64,000 bases of DNA from Amycolatopsis sp. cg9 (GTDB taxonomy: Bacteria; Actinomycetota; Actinomycetes; Mycobacteriales; Pseudonocardiaceae). Every line of letters starts with the position of its first letter. Within the stretch, counting starts at the first letter, position 1. Positions 1-8,345 of this stretch are shown here, piece after piece. The notes below the pieces were generated by a model. It saw nothing but the letters and a program-made list of their open reading frames with translations, had not been told where the DNA came from and made no database searches. A program made the translations under genes and the position numbers. The DNA is taken from positions 10,387,213 to 10,451,212 of the forward strand of contig NZ_CP166850.1 of the NCBI RefSeq assembly GCF_041346945.1, read 5' to 3'.

Positions 1-9
1 CGGGGCGCC

Positions 10-1197
10 TCAGATGTACTGCGTGTTGGGTTCCAGGCCGAGCAGGATCCGGCCGTAGAGCTCGTTGTTCGTGTCGGGCGCCATCAGCGCGTGCAGGTTC
101 ACCACGTGGATGTCACGCGCGATCCGCTGGATCGGCACGCTGGTGTAGGCCGACGAACCACCGCTGGCGAGGCTCAGCGCGTCCACGGCGGACTTGGTGA
201 GCTTGCAGATCGCGCCGATGTCCGCGCGGGTGCGGGCGCGCTCGAGGAGCGACCACTCCGCGCCCGTCGCGGCCTTCTCGTCGGCGGTCCGGGTGATCCG
301 GTCCGCGTGGAAGGCGGCCTGGTCGATCTGCAGCCGGGCCTCGGCGACCTTGAGGTGCGTGACGGGCGCTTCGGCCTGGTGCGCGTAGTCGGTGTAGGTG
401 ATCTTGCGGGTGCCGACGCGCTCGAGGAAGTTCTCCATCGCGGCCTCGGCCAGCCCGATCGGCGTGCCCGCCGAAGACGCGTTCGCCACGCCCAGCAACG
501 GGTTCCGGTAGATCGGCAGCTCGGCGCTGGCCGGCGAGTGGCTCTGCCCCTGCAGGATCGAGACCAGCGGGATGACGCGCTCGGCGGGCACGAACAGGTC
601 GTTGGCGACGGTCGTGACGCTGCCGGAGCCGGCCATGCCCATGGTGTACCAGTCGTCGATGACCTGCAGGTCGCTCAGCGGCACCAGCGCAGCGACCGGC
701 CACATGCCCTGGCCGTCCGGCGTCGGGGCGATGGCGATGATCTCCTGCCAGTGGCTGTGCAGCGCGCCGCTGATGAAGCCCCAGCGGCCGTTGACGACGT
801 AACCGCCGTCGGTGGGCACGGCCTGGCCGCCCGGGCTGAGCGTCCCGCAGACGCGGACGTCCGGCGTCGAGTAGACCTCGTCCTGGACGGCGTCCGGGAA
901 CATGCCGACCATCCAGCCGGGGATGTTCCACACCGACGTCGTCCAGCCGACGGCGCCGTCACCGCGGGCCAGTTCGACGAGCACGGCGTTCAGGGTCGCG
1001 GTGTCGACTTCGAAACCGCCGTAGCGCTTCGGCACGCGAAGCTTGAAGAACCCCGCGTCGCCCAACGCTTCGAGGGTGTCGTCGTGCAGGCGGCGGTTCT
1101 CCTCGTGCCACACGGCGTTCTTCTGCAGGAGGGGCACCAGGCCCTGGGCCCGGCGGACCAGTTCCTCGCGCGAAGGGACGGGGACGTTCGTCGTCAT
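10..1197 (-). CDS. Acyl-CoA dehydrogenase-fold flavin-dependent monooxygenase
   Basis: The 395-residue protein has the acyl-CoA dehydrogenase fold used by FADH2/FMNH2-dependent hydroxylases (HpaB/HsaA group). These act as the oxygenase half of a two-component system and take reduced flavin from a separate reductase. The N-terminal helical part carries FFKLRVPKRYGGFEVD, the middle has the beta domain (GTLSPGGQAVPTDGGYVVNG), and the C-terminus is helical. A likely partner is the flavin reductase at 17713-18288. The ATG at 1197 was chosen because GGAAGGA lies just upstream; the frame stays open further but has no ribosome site. In C-1027-type clusters such enzymes hydroxylate peripheral groups or the core; the substrate here is unknown. 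An ordinary acyl-CoA dehydrogenase is less likely. Confidence 0.8.
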   Translation of the reverse strand: MTTNVPVPSREELVRRAQGLVPLLQKNAVWHEENRRLHDDTLEALGDAGFFKLRVPKRYGGFEVDTATLNAVLVELARGDGAVGWTTSVWNIPGWMVGMFPDAVQDEVYSTPDVRVCGTLSPGGQAVPTDGGYVVNGRWGFISGALHSHWQEIIAIAPTPDGQGMWPVAALVPLSDLQVIDDWYTMGMAGSGSVTTVANDLFVPAERVIPLVSILQGQSHSPASAELPIYRNPLLGVANASSAGTPIGLAEAAMENFLERVGTRKITYTDYAHQAEAPVTHLKVAEARLQIDQAAFHADRITRTADEKAATGAEWSLLERARTRADIGAICKLTKSAVDALSLASGGSSAYTSVPIQRIARDIHVVNLHALMAPDTNNELYGRILLGLEPNTQYI

Positions 1198-1304
1198 CGG
1201 TGGTCCTTCCGGGTTTCCACGTGCGGCGTCGGATCGAGAATCCGCTTTCCCGCTCCGGCGGCGCACCTCCGCGATTGCGGAGCACGCCGCCGGGCGGAGC
1301 GTGC

Positions 1305-1766
1305 TCAGCCGCGGACCGGGCTGCTCTGGTGCGACAGGAGCGACCACTCGCCGTCGCGCTCCACCACGATCCAGGTGGCGCGGATCTGGCGCTCCGGCGC
1401 GGTTTCGGTCTCGCCGTCGAGGATGATGCCGCCCTGGGTGATCACCATGGCGGTGTCCTCGGCCAGGAACGTGACCTGCAGCGGCCAGCCCTTGACGTGC
1501 GCGCCGGCCAGCGGGCCGTCGAAGCCCGCCTGCATGTAGGCGCGGATCTGCTCCCGGCTGGTCAGCTGCTCGTCCTGCATGAGCAGGCTGCCGTTCTCGG
1601 TGAAGACCCCCGCGAACTCGTCCGCGTCGTTGGTCTTCCACGCGTGCGTGATGCGCAGCGGCACGGTCAGCGCGGCGCGGTCGCGGGGATCGGTGAACTC
1701 GCGGTAGAAGTCCGTGTCCTCCTCGACCCCGTACGAGGCGAGGATCTCCGTTGCGGTGGCGGGCAT
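1305..1766 (-). CDS. SgcJ/EcaC-type NTF2-like enediyne protein, copy A1
   Basis: This 153-residue single-domain protein belongs to the SgcJ/EcaC branch of the NTF2-like (SnoaL/DUF4440) fold. SgcJ is needed for the nine-membered enediyne C-1027, where it works with the polyketide synthase and thioesterase on the nascent polyene; its exact chemistry is unsettled. Family marks include FTENGSLLMQDEQLTSREQI in the first half and the tail LLSHQSSPVRG. The ATG at 1766 has GAAGGAG upstream. Its closest relative in the window is 5785-6240, which ends LVSHQTSPIRG, and each of the two is followed upstream by a second type, so the pair has been duplicated. The older label 'oxidoreductase' for this family has little support. 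Confidence 0.85.
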   Translation of the reverse strand: MPATATEILASYGVEEDTDFYREFTDPRDRAALTVPLRITHAWKTNDADEFAGVFTENGSLLMQDEQLTSREQIRAYMQAGFDGPLAGAHVKGWPLQVTFLAEDTAMVITQGGIILDGETETAPERQIRATWIVVERDGEWSLLSHQSSPVRG

Positions 1767-1795
1767 TGCGGCTCCTTCGTCGGTGTTTCGGGTGG

Positions 1796-2263
1796 TCACC
1801 AGCGGAGGGTCGCGCCGGTGCCGCGCGGGCTGTTCTGGTAGCCGGCGAGGTACCACACGCCGTCTTCTTCCTTCTTGACCGTCCACGTCGAGCGGACGGC
1901 GAGCTCCGGCGAGATTTCGGTCTCCCCCGGCGCCAGGATGCCGCCGTGCGTGCGGATCAGCGCGACGGTGTCGTTGACCAGCCGCAGGTCCACCGGCTTG
2001 CCGGTGATCCGCGAGCCCTTGAACGGGCCGGCGAACGCGGCCGCCAGGAACGGGCGGATCTCGTCGCGGCCGACCTTGTAGACGTCACCGGGCAGGATCA
2101 GCGTGCCGCCCTTGGTGAAGACGTCGACGACCGCGTCGACGTCGTTGCGTGCCCAGGCTTCCACCAGCCGCAGCGGGACGCCCAGCACTTCCTTCTCCCG
2201 CTCGCTCGTGAACGGGCCGTAGTAGTCGTCCAACGCGGACGACGCGTCGACTTCAGCGGACAC
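1796..2263 (-). CDS. SgcJ/EcaC-type NTF2-like enediyne protein, copy B1
   Basis: A 155-residue NTF2-like protein of the SgcJ family and the second member of the first A-B pair. It carries GGILAPGETEISPELAVRST and ends with YLAGYQNSPRGTGATLRW. That tail is almost identical to the one on 6264-6722 and quite different from the A-type tails, so A and B are distinct paralogues. The start is GTG at 2263, preceded by a strong AGGAGG on the minus strand. Only 29 bp separate its stop from the start of A1, so the two are probably co-transcribed. The family fold is a cone-shaped barrel with an open pocket; no metal or cofactor motif is visible. A role with the enediyne synthase is inferred from family and location. 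Confidence 0.85.
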   Translation of the reverse strand: MSAEVDASSALDDYYGPFTSEREKEVLGVPLRLVEAWARNDVDAVVDVFTKGGTLILPGDVYKVGRDEIRPFLAAAFAGPFKGSRITGKPVDLRLVNDTVALIRTHGGILAPGETEISPELAVRSTWTVKKEEDGVWYLAGYQNSPRGTGATLRW

Positions 2264-2350
2264 CGGGTCCTCCTCTTAGCCTCAGCGGACGGGTCCCGCC
2301 CATCATCGGCGCTCACCCCGTGACCCGGCGCCTTCTGCATTGCCGCTACG

Positions 2351-2824
2351 TCACGCGCTCCGGTCGAGACCGGCGACGAGCGGCTCCGGGCGCACGTTGT
2401 GCGGGTACGGCCAGCCGCGCTGGGTGAGGTAGAGGACGAGGTCGACGGTGTTGCTCGCGACGTCGATCTGCGAAATCCGGTGATTTTCGATCTTCAGCAC
2501 AATTGTTTCGACGGACGTGCCCTCGCGACCGGTCGGCCCGATGTGGAAGAACGGCTCGTCGTGTTTCCAGTGCAGGTTGAAGACGATGAAACCCCGCCCG
2601 TTCCCCTGTTCGTCCAGGGCGAGGTGCTCGTCGACGAGGTCTATGCGCTTGCCGAGGCGCACGAACCACTTCGCCCATTCCTTCAGTGCCCCCAGACCGA
2701 TTTGCCCGAACTGGGCCGGGCTGTTGATGAGGACGTCATCGGCGATGATGGCGTCCCAGCGGTCGAACTCGACGAGTTGCAGCCCGTCGTACAGTTCTCT
2801 GGTCAGTGTGGTTTTCGAATTCAC
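2351..2824 (-). CDS. NTF2/SnoaL-like protein
   Basis: A 157-residue protein whose pattern (an N-terminal helix followed by mixed strands, WDAIIADDVLINSPAQ, HDEPFFHIGP, SQIDVASNTVDLVLYL) fits the SnoaL/NTF2-like fold. It is clearly different from the four SgcJ-type proteins nearby. GTG at 2824 is chosen because AGGAG lies six bases before it; a GTG two codons upstream is too close to that site. It heads the minus-strand group 2351-1305-10 and is divergent from the acyl-CoA oxidase-like gene, so the 173 bp between them should carry both promoters. The reaction is unknown. SnoaL relatives do ring closure, hydroxylation or isomerisation in aromatic polyketide pathways. Confidence 0.7.
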   Translation of the reverse strand: MNSKTTLTRELYDGLQLVEFDRWDAIIADDVLINSPAQFGQIGLGALKEWAKWFVRLGKRIDLVDEHLALDEQGNGRGFIVFNLHWKHDEPFFHIGPTGREGTSVETIVLKIENHRISQIDVASNTVDLVLYLTQRGWPYPHNVRPEPLVAGLDRSA

Positions 2825-2997
2825 GGTCACTCCTGTGGAGAGTAGGATGTGGAATGACCGAGAATGGCACCGCCCGGCAGGCGTTGCCACTTTCCGGCGA
2901 ATCACGAAACCCAGAGCGCACGCTCGGAGTAGAGCGCTGTGCTCACCCCCGTTACCGTGCGACAGTGGAGTGAACCCGGCCCGCGGAAAGGGCGGAC

Positions 2998-4524
2998 ATG
3001 ATTCCCTTCCGAACCGAGGAGCCGCCGGGAGCGCGCCTGCGGGCCGCGCTCGCCGCCGACCGGCCCCTGCTCCACGACCACCCCCGCCTGCGGTCGGTGC
3101 TCGAATCGAGCGCGGTGGCCGACCCCGGCGAGTTCTTCCTGCTGTTCCTGCACCACTGCATGGCCACCGGCGCCGCGCTCGACCAGGGCGCGGCCGAAGA
3201 AGACGTCGCCGGCCTCGGCTCCGGGCGCTGGGCCGGCGCCGCGCTGCTCGCCGAACTGGGCCACGCCAACAGCAACTCCCGCACGCACACCGAGGCCGTC
3301 TTCGACCCGGCGACGCGGGAGTTCGTGCTGTCGACCCCGGTGCCCGGCGCGGCGAAGTACCCCGCCACCTTCGGGCCGGCCGGGCTCGCGACGCTCGCCG
3401 TCGTCAGCGCCCGGCTCGTCACCGGCGGCGAGGAGCACGGCACGGCGTTGTTCCTGGTCCCGGTGCGCGACGAGCGCGGCCCGTGCCCGGGCGTCACGAT
3501 CGAACCGTGCCCGCCGACCGCGTTGCTGCCGCTGGACTACGCGACCGTCCGGTTCGACGGCGTCCGCGTGCCCTACCGGCGCTGGCTGCGCGACGGCGCG
3601 TCGATCACCTCGGACGGCCGGTTCCACGACCCGCTGGCCGACGCCGGCGCCCGTGGCCGCCGCACGATGAGCATGGGCCGGTTCGGCTGGGGCGCGATCA
3701 CCGTCGGCCTGGCCGCGGTCGCGCGCGCGAGCGTCTCACTCGCCCTCGAACGCGCGAGCCGCCGCGGAACGCTCGACCGGCTGGCCGGCGAGATCCCGGC
3801 GATCGACCACCTCAACCAGCAGCGCCTGCTGTTCGGCGCGCTGGCTTCGGCACTGGCCGCGACGACGCTCGCGCGGCGCGAAACCGGCCGGTACTGGTCC
3901 TTCGGCGCGCCACCCGGCGTGCACCGCGAACTGGGGCTGACCAAGGTCGCGGTCACCTCGCTGGCCGACGCGGCCGTGAACCGCGCGCGGTCGGCGAGCG
4001 GGACGGCCGGGTTCTTCTCCGAGCACCGGCTCATCGGCTACCAGGGCCTGACGCTCGCGTTCCAGTCCGCCGGCGGTGACAACCGGCTGATCCGGCTGGA
4101 CGCCGCCTGGACGATGGCCGCGGGCCAGGACTACACCCCGCCCGCGGCCGCACCGGGCGCCGACGAGTGGGTGACGCTCTTCCGGCACCGGGAACGGCTG
4201 CTGCACGAGGAACTCACGACCGGGCTGGACGGGACGTTCGCCGGCTGGAACGCGCGGTCCGAACTGGCCCTGCGCTTCACCGCCGCCCACTCCGCCCGCT
4301 CGTCGGCGGAAGTCCTCTCCGGCGAGTTGCCGTCCGACCTGTACGAGCTGCACTGCCTCGAGGAGATCGACGCGCACGCGGGCTGGTTCCTCGCCCACGG
4401 GCTGCTCACCGCCGAGCAGGTGCTCGGGCTGCCGGAGCGGATCAACGGGATCTGCCGCCGGCTGCACCCGCAAGCCACTGCGCTCCAGCACCTGCTGGAC
4501 CTCGCCGGCGACCTCGCGGCCTGA
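2998..4524 (+). CDS. Acyl-CoA oxidase/dehydrogenase-like flavoprotein
   Basis: A 508-residue protein resembling the acyl-CoA oxidase branch of the acyl-CoA dehydrogenase superfamily. It has an N-terminal helical part (LLHDHPRLRSVLE), a flavin-contacting beta segment around residues 95-200 (GHANSNSRTHTEAVFDP), and a long alpha-helical C-terminus including YQGLTLAFQSAGGDNRL. Such enzymes make an alpha,beta double bond in a CoA or carrier-bound acyl chain using FAD and oxygen; the substrate here cannot be read. The ATG at 2998 has GGAAAG upstream. It is the only plus-strand gene in the first 7.5 kb and faces the O-methyltransferase end-on, with repeat A1 between them. Copies occur in other enediyne loci as far as I remember. 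Confidence 0.7.
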   Translation: MIPFRTEEPPGARLRAALAADRPLLHDHPRLRSVLESSAVADPGEFFLLFLHHCMATGAALDQGAAEEDVAGLGSGRWAGAALLAELGHANSNSRTHTEAVFDPATREFVLSTPVPGAAKYPATFGPAGLATLAVVSARLVTGGEEHGTALFLVPVRDERGPCPGVTIEPCPPTALLPLDYATVRFDGVRVPYRRWLRDGASITSDGRFHDPLADAGARGRRTMSMGRFGWGAITVGLAAVARASVSLALERASRRGTLDRLAGEIPAIDHLNQQRLLFGALASALAATTLARRETGRYWSFGAPPGVHRELGLTKVAVTSLADAAVNRARSASGTAGFFSEHRLIGYQGLTLAFQSAGGDNRLIRLDAAWTMAAGQDYTPPAAAPGADEWVTLFRHRERLLHEELTTGLDGTFAGWNARSELALRFTAAHSARSSAEVLSGELPSDLYELHCLEEIDAHAGWFLAHGLLTAEQVLGLPERINGICRRLHPQATALQHLLDLAGDLAA

Positions 4525-4534
4525 CCCCCGGTGT

Positions 4535-4613
4535 GCTGAAGGGGACTTTCCTCGCATCCGGTGCGAGGAAAGTCCCCTTCAGCGCGTCACATGCGCCTGA
4601 CGTCCCCTTCAGC
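4535..4613. repeat. Family A palindromic repeat, copy 1 (79 bp)
   Basis: A perfect 22-bp inverted repeat (arms 4535-4556 and 4562-4583, loop TCCGG) built on GCTGAAGGGGAC, followed 30 bp later by a third arm ending at 4613. The layout is one forward and two reverse arms. The TGA of the third arm (4609-4611, minus strand) is the stop codon of the O-methyltransferase. The element lies between convergent genes and could act as a two-way terminator, though it has no T tract. The same 79-bp layout recurs at 14498, 26947 and 34839. Confidence 0.9.
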
Positions 4614-5634
4614 GAGCCACGGCCTCCACGACCGAGACCGCGAACCCGGTGTCGAGGACCCGGGTCAGCTCCAGCTCGGCCTTCGCGAACAGCGCCCGGA
4701 ACTCCTCCTCGGTGCGCTCCCGGCCGGGCAGGATCGACATGACCATGATGTCGAAGAGCTTGCCGAGGTGCGGTTCGTTGCGCGGCGGGATCACCGTGTC
4801 CAGCACCACGATCCGGCCGCCCGGCCGCATCGCGCGGCGGCAGTTGCGCAGGATCCGCACGCACTGCTCGTCGTTCCAGTCGTGGATGATGTGCTTGAGC
4901 AGGTACACGTCGGCCGGCGGGCACTCCTCGAAGAAGTCGCCGGTGACGAGCTCCCAGCGGTCGTCGTCGCCGAGCTCGCCGAGGCGGTGACCGGACACGA
5001 CGTGGTCGCCGAGGTCCATCAGGAGGCCGTACAGGCTGTCGTCCGCGCGCAGCGCTTCGAGCAGCAGCCCGCCGTACCCGCCGCCGACGTCGACGACGAT
5101 CGCGCCCGCCGGGAACGTCAGGTTGCGGATGATGGAAGCGTTTTCGGAGTCCGACTTCGACTGCATGCCCGAGTAGAACGTCTCGGGCGACTCGACGTCG
5201 CGGAAGTAGTCGAAGAACGTCGTGCCGAAGACCTTGTCGAAGGACGCGTCGCCGTGCTCGACGCTGTGGGCCAGCTCGCCGTGCGAGTTCCAGAACGTCT
5301 TGTCGGTGAACGTCAGCACCGCGGACCGCAGCGAGCCCGGCACGTCCGAACGCAGCAGCTCGGCCTCGGGCGTCAGCTCGAACCGCCCCTGGTCGTCCTC
5401 GTGGAACACCCCGCGCATGGCGAGCGCCCGCAGGACGCGGTTCAGGTTGTCCGCGTGGGCCCCGGTGGCCTGCGCCAGCTCGACGACCGTCTTCGGGCCG
5501 TCGGCCAGGTGGTCGGCGACGCCCACGGCGGCCGCGGCGCGCAACGCCGCGGAGTAGACGTAGCCCAGCGTCTCCTCGAACAAGCGGATCCCGGCCTGTT
5601 CGGTCTCGGAGAGTCTTGCGGGTTTGCTGTCCAC
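4609..5634 (-). CDS. SAM-dependent O-methyltransferase (Methyltransf_2 family)
   Basis: A 341-residue methyltransferase with the two-part layout of the plant-type/actinomycete O-methyltransferases (DmpM, TcmN, MmcR group). Residues 1 to about 100 form an N-terminal dimerisation winged helix (GAHADNLNRVLRALAMRGVF). A Rossmann domain follows, with SAM motif I at VVDVGGGYGGLLLEAL and a later catalytic segment LLKHIIHDWNDEQCVRIL, which contains the usual general-base His of this family. It probably methylates a phenolic or enol hydroxyl on the enediyne or a side group. The start is GTG at 5634 with GGAAGG upstream; the frame runs on without a ribosome site. Its stop codon lies inside repeat A1. 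It sits between the two SgcJ-type pairs. Confidence 0.85.
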   Translation of the reverse strand: MDSKPARLSETEQAGIRLFEETLGYVYSAALRAAAAVGVADHLADGPKTVVELAQATGAHADNLNRVLRALAMRGVFHEDDQGRFELTPEAELLRSDVPGSLRSAVLTFTDKTFWNSHGELAHSVEHGDASFDKVFGTTFFDYFRDVESPETFYSGMQSKSDSENASIIRNLTFPAGAIVVDVGGGYGGLLLEALRADDSLYGLLMDLGDHVVSGHRLGELGDDDRWELVTGDFFEECPPADVYLLKHIIHDWNDEQCVRILRNCRRAMRPGGRIVVLDTVIPPRNEPHLGKLFDIMVMSILPGRERTEEEFRALFAKAELELTRVLDTGFAVSVVEAVAR

Positions 5635-5784
5635 GGGATCACCTTCCGCTCGTCGCCTGTGGCTCCCCATCGTGGCGGCGCGCCGCGACCGGCGTCGACT
5701 CCTCCCGTGCGCGACCACAGTGGACGGTCCACGCGCGAAGGCCACCCCGAGGGCGTCGGGGTGGCCTTCGCACCGGGGGCGGGC

Positions 5785-6240
5785 TCAGCCGCGGATCGGG
5801 CTGGTCTGGTGGGAGACGAGCTTGTAGTCGCCACCCTCCTTGCGCACGACCCAGGTGGCCCGGTTCTCGTTCTCCGGCGCGATCTCGGTCTCGCCCTCGT
5901 TGATGAAGCCGCCCTTGGTGATGGCGAGCGCGACGCCGTCGGCCAGGAACTTGACCTGCACCGGCTCGTCGGCGACGCGGCTGCCGCGGTACGCGCCCGC
6001 GAACTGCTCGGTCAGGTAGGCGCGGATCGCCTCGCGGCCGCGCAGCTGCTCGTCGCCGATCAGCATGCTGCCGTCGACGGTGAACAGGTCGGCGAGCGCG
6101 TCGGCGTCACCGGCGTCCCAGGCGGCGCGCAGGCGCAGCGGAACGGTGAAGACCGCGCCCTCCTCGCCGTTCGGGAAGTCGCCGTAGTAGCCGGCCCACT
6201 GCTTGGCCTTGGCGACCAGGTCGGAAGCCTTGGAAGTCAT
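5785..6240 (-). CDS. SgcJ/EcaC-type NTF2-like enediyne protein, copy A2
   Basis: A 151-residue SgcJ-family protein and A-type partner of the second pair. It carries FTVDGSMLIGDEQLRGREAI, GGFINEGETEIAPENENRAT and the tail LVSHQTSPIRG, matching copy A1 at 1305-1766 in every landmark. The ATG at 6240 has GAGGAG upstream. It lies 23 bp downstream of copy B2 and would be read from the same message. In nine-membered enediyne pathways a single SgcJ is usual, so a second A copy is notable. It could be redundant, form a mixed dimer, or act on a different intermediate. Confidence 0.85.
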   Translation of the reverse strand: MTSKASDLVAKAKQWAGYYGDFPNGEEGAVFTVPLRLRAAWDAGDADALADLFTVDGSMLIGDEQLRGREAIRAYLTEQFAGAYRGSRVADEPVQVKFLADGVALAITKGGFINEGETEIAPENENRATWVVRKEGGDYKLVSHQTSPIRG

Positions 6241-6263
6241 CGGTTTCTCCTCGAAGATGGGGG

Positions 6264-6722
6264 TTACCAGCGGAGGGTGGCGCCTTCGCCGCGCGGGCTG
6301 TTCTGGTAGCCGGCCAGGTACCAGGTCCCGTCGCGCTTGACGGTGATCCAGGTCGAGCGGACGGCCAGCTCGGGCGCGATCTCGGTCTCGCCTTCGGCGA
6401 GGATGCCGCCGTGCGTGCGGATCAGCGCGACGTCGTCGGTGACGAAGCGCAGGTCGACCGGCTGCCCGGTGACGCCGCTGTTCTTGAACGGCCCGGCGTA
6501 CGCGGCCTTCATGAAGATGCGGATCTCCTCGCGGCCTTCCTTGTACACGTCACCCGGCAGCAGCAGGAGGCCGTCCTCCAGGAAGACGTCGGCGACGCCG
6601 TCGGCGTCGTTCTTCGCCCACGCCGCGACCAGCCGCAGCGGAACCTGGAGCACCTCCTTCTCCTTGTCGCTGGTGAACTCTCCGTAGTACGCGTCCAAAC
6701 GGGATTGTTCGGTGGTCGTCAT
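6264..6722 (-). CDS. SgcJ/EcaC-type NTF2-like enediyne protein, copy B2
   Basis: A 152-residue SgcJ-family protein of the B type. Segments such as YYGEFTSDKEKEVLQVPLRL, GDVYKEGREEIR and the tail YLAGYQNSPRGEGATLRW match copy B1 (1796-2263) closely. It starts with ATG at 6722. With the A-type gene directly downstream it repeats the order of the first pair, so the pair was duplicated as a unit with the O-methyltransferase now lying between the copies. No catalytic residues can be named from sequence alone. A role alongside the polyketide synthase is inferred from family membership. Confidence 0.85.
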   Translation of the reverse strand: MTTTEQSRLDAYYGEFTSDKEKEVLQVPLRLVAAWAKNDADGVADVFLEDGLLLLPGDVYKEGREEIRIFMKAAYAGPFKNSGVTGQPVDLRFVTDDVALIRTHGGILAEGETEIAPELAVRSTWITVKRDGTWYLAGYQNSPRGEGATLRW

Positions 6723-6827
6723 TCCGGCCCCTTGTCGTCACGGATCTCTGCCGGGTTCGGCACAGCAAACCCCGGTTACCATGGTGGGCACCCGGTTCCG
6801 CACGGGCGCCTTCATTCGTGCTTCGCG

Positions 6828-7367
6828 TTACGCGGCCGCGCGGGCCGTCTCGGCGGCCTTGGCGGCGGCGAGGACGGCGTCGTAGTCCGGGTGCTCGCCG
6901 ATTTCCGGGACGTATTCGGCGTGCACGACGGTGTCGTTCGCGTCGATCACGAAAACCGCGCGCGCGAGCAGCCGGAATTCCTTGATCACGACGCCGTACG
7001 CGGTGCCGAAGGAGAGGTCGCGGTGGTCGGAGCCGACCAGCGCACCCTCGATCCCGGCGGCCCCGCACCAGCGCGCCTGCGCGAAGGGCAGGTCGACGGA
7101 GACGGTGAGGACGGAGACGTCCCCGAGCCCGGCGACCTCTTCGTTGAACCGGCGGGTCTGCAGGTCGCAGACGGGCGTCTCGAGCGACGGCACGACCGAG
7201 ACGATCCGCACCCGGCCGGCGAGCGAGGCGGACGCGACCGGGGACATGTCCGGCGCCACGACGGTGAAGTCCGGAGCCTGGTCGCCGACGCCGACGGCCG
7301 GCCCGAGCAGGGTCACCGGACGGCCGCGGAAGGTCGTGACGCCGGTGCGTTCGGGAATCGCGTTCAT
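6828..7367 (-). CDS. tpx: Thiol peroxidase (Tpx-type peroxiredoxin)
   Basis: A 179-residue atypical 2-Cys peroxiredoxin that reduces peroxides using thioredoxin. The peroxidatic cysteine is C67 in SLETPVCDLQTRRFN and the resolving cysteine is C101 in LPFAQARWCGAAG; both contexts match the Tpx subfamily (C61 and C95 in Escherichia coli). The length is normal. ATG at 7367 is preferred, but a GTG four codons upstream is possible because no clear ribosome site separates them. Its place beside enediyne genes suggests protection against oxidative damage or hydroperoxide handling in the pathway. It may also be a housekeeping gene at the cluster edge. Confidence 0.9.
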   Translation of the reverse strand: MNAIPERTGVTTFRGRPVTLLGPAVGVGDQAPDFTVVAPDMSPVASASLAGRVRIVSVVPSLETPVCDLQTRRFNEEVAGLGDVSVLTVSVDLPFAQARWCGAAGIEGALVGSDHRDLSFGTAYGVVIKEFRLLARAVFVIDANDTVVHAEYVPEIGEHPDYDAVLAAAKAAETARAAA

Positions 7368-7604
7368 GGACTGGACCACTTTCGGCTGGGTACGGGTCGA
7401 GGCCCCAGTTTCCGGCTTCGCCGGCCCCCGCGCCTCTCCTCGACTGCCGGATTTCCCGACCGCCGCCGGAGGAAAAGCTTCAGTCTTTCACCCACACGAT
7501 TGACCGGCGTCTTCTGCCGTGCGCTCCCTCCCGCGACCGGTGTTCCACCCCCTGCCCCGCTGCTACGGTCGATTTCCCCCGCCCCCGAAGGAAAGGACCC
7601 ACCC

Positions 7605-8267
7605 ATGAATCGCCCGCCCGTCGTCTCGGCGGAGGAATGGCAGGCCGAGCGCGACAAGCTCCTCGTCAAGGAAAAGGAGCTCACCCACGCGCTGGACGAC
7701 CTCGCCGCGCAACGGCGGCGGCTGCCGATGGTGCGACTGAAGGACGGCTACGTCTTCACCGGCCCCGACGGCGAAACCGGTGACCTCGTTTCCCTCTTCG
7801 ACGGCCACAACCAGCTGATCATCTACCACTACATGAAGCAGCCGGGCAGCGATCACCTCTGCGTCGGCTGCGCGTCGCTGACCGACAACCTCTCGCCGTG
7901 GGCGCACCTGGCTCCCCGCGGGGTGCGGCTGATCCTCGAGTCCGTGGCGCCGCAGGAAGAACTCGAACCGTTGCGGCAGCGGTTCGGCTGGCAGATCCCG
8001 TGGTACTCGAGCTACGGCAGCACGTTCAACGAAGACATGGGCACCGGCGGCGGCTTCGGCGTGAGCGTGCTGCTGCGCGACGGTGACGACGTCTTCCGCA
8101 CCTGGTTCACCAACGGCCGCGGCACCGACCGGCTCCGGCTCGACTTCAACCTGCTCGATCTCACCCCCTACGGGCGCCAGGAGGTCTGGGAGGACTCGCC
8201 GGAGGGCTGGCCGCAGACCTCGACCATGGGGTGGCTGCGGCTGCGCGACGAGTACCCGCAGCACTGA
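7605..8267 (+). CDS. DUF899 family thioredoxin-fold protein
   Basis: A 220-residue member of the DUF899 family, a thioredoxin-like fold of unknown chemistry. Family hallmarks are visible: EWQAERDKLLVKEKELTHAL near the N-terminus, QLIIYHYMKQPGSDHLCVGC with the CxxC-like pair, the FGWQIPWYSSYGSTFNEDMG block, and the TPYGRQEVWEDSPEGWPQ tail. ATG at 7605 has GAAGGAAAGGA before it. It is divergent from the thiol peroxidase and begins a short plus-strand group with a methyltransferase and an epoxide hydrolase. The family is common outside biosynthetic loci, so its link with enediyne formation is uncertain. A shorter relative is at 42146-42661. Confidence 0.85.
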   Translation: MNRPPVVSAEEWQAERDKLLVKEKELTHALDDLAAQRRRLPMVRLKDGYVFTGPDGETGDLVSLFDGHNQLIIYHYMKQPGSDHLCVGCASLTDNLSPWAHLAPRGVRLILESVAPQEELEPLRQRFGWQIPWYSSYGSTFNEDMGTGGGFGVSVLLRDGDDVFRTWFTNGRGTDRLRLDFNLLDLTPYGRQEVWEDSPEGWPQTSTMGWLRLRDEYPQH

Positions 8268-8345
8268 ACCAGCGCACGCACGAAGGCGACCGCGGTCCCG
8301 GCGCGGCTTAGGCTCGCGGCCGGGACCGACGTGCGGGAGGCCAAG

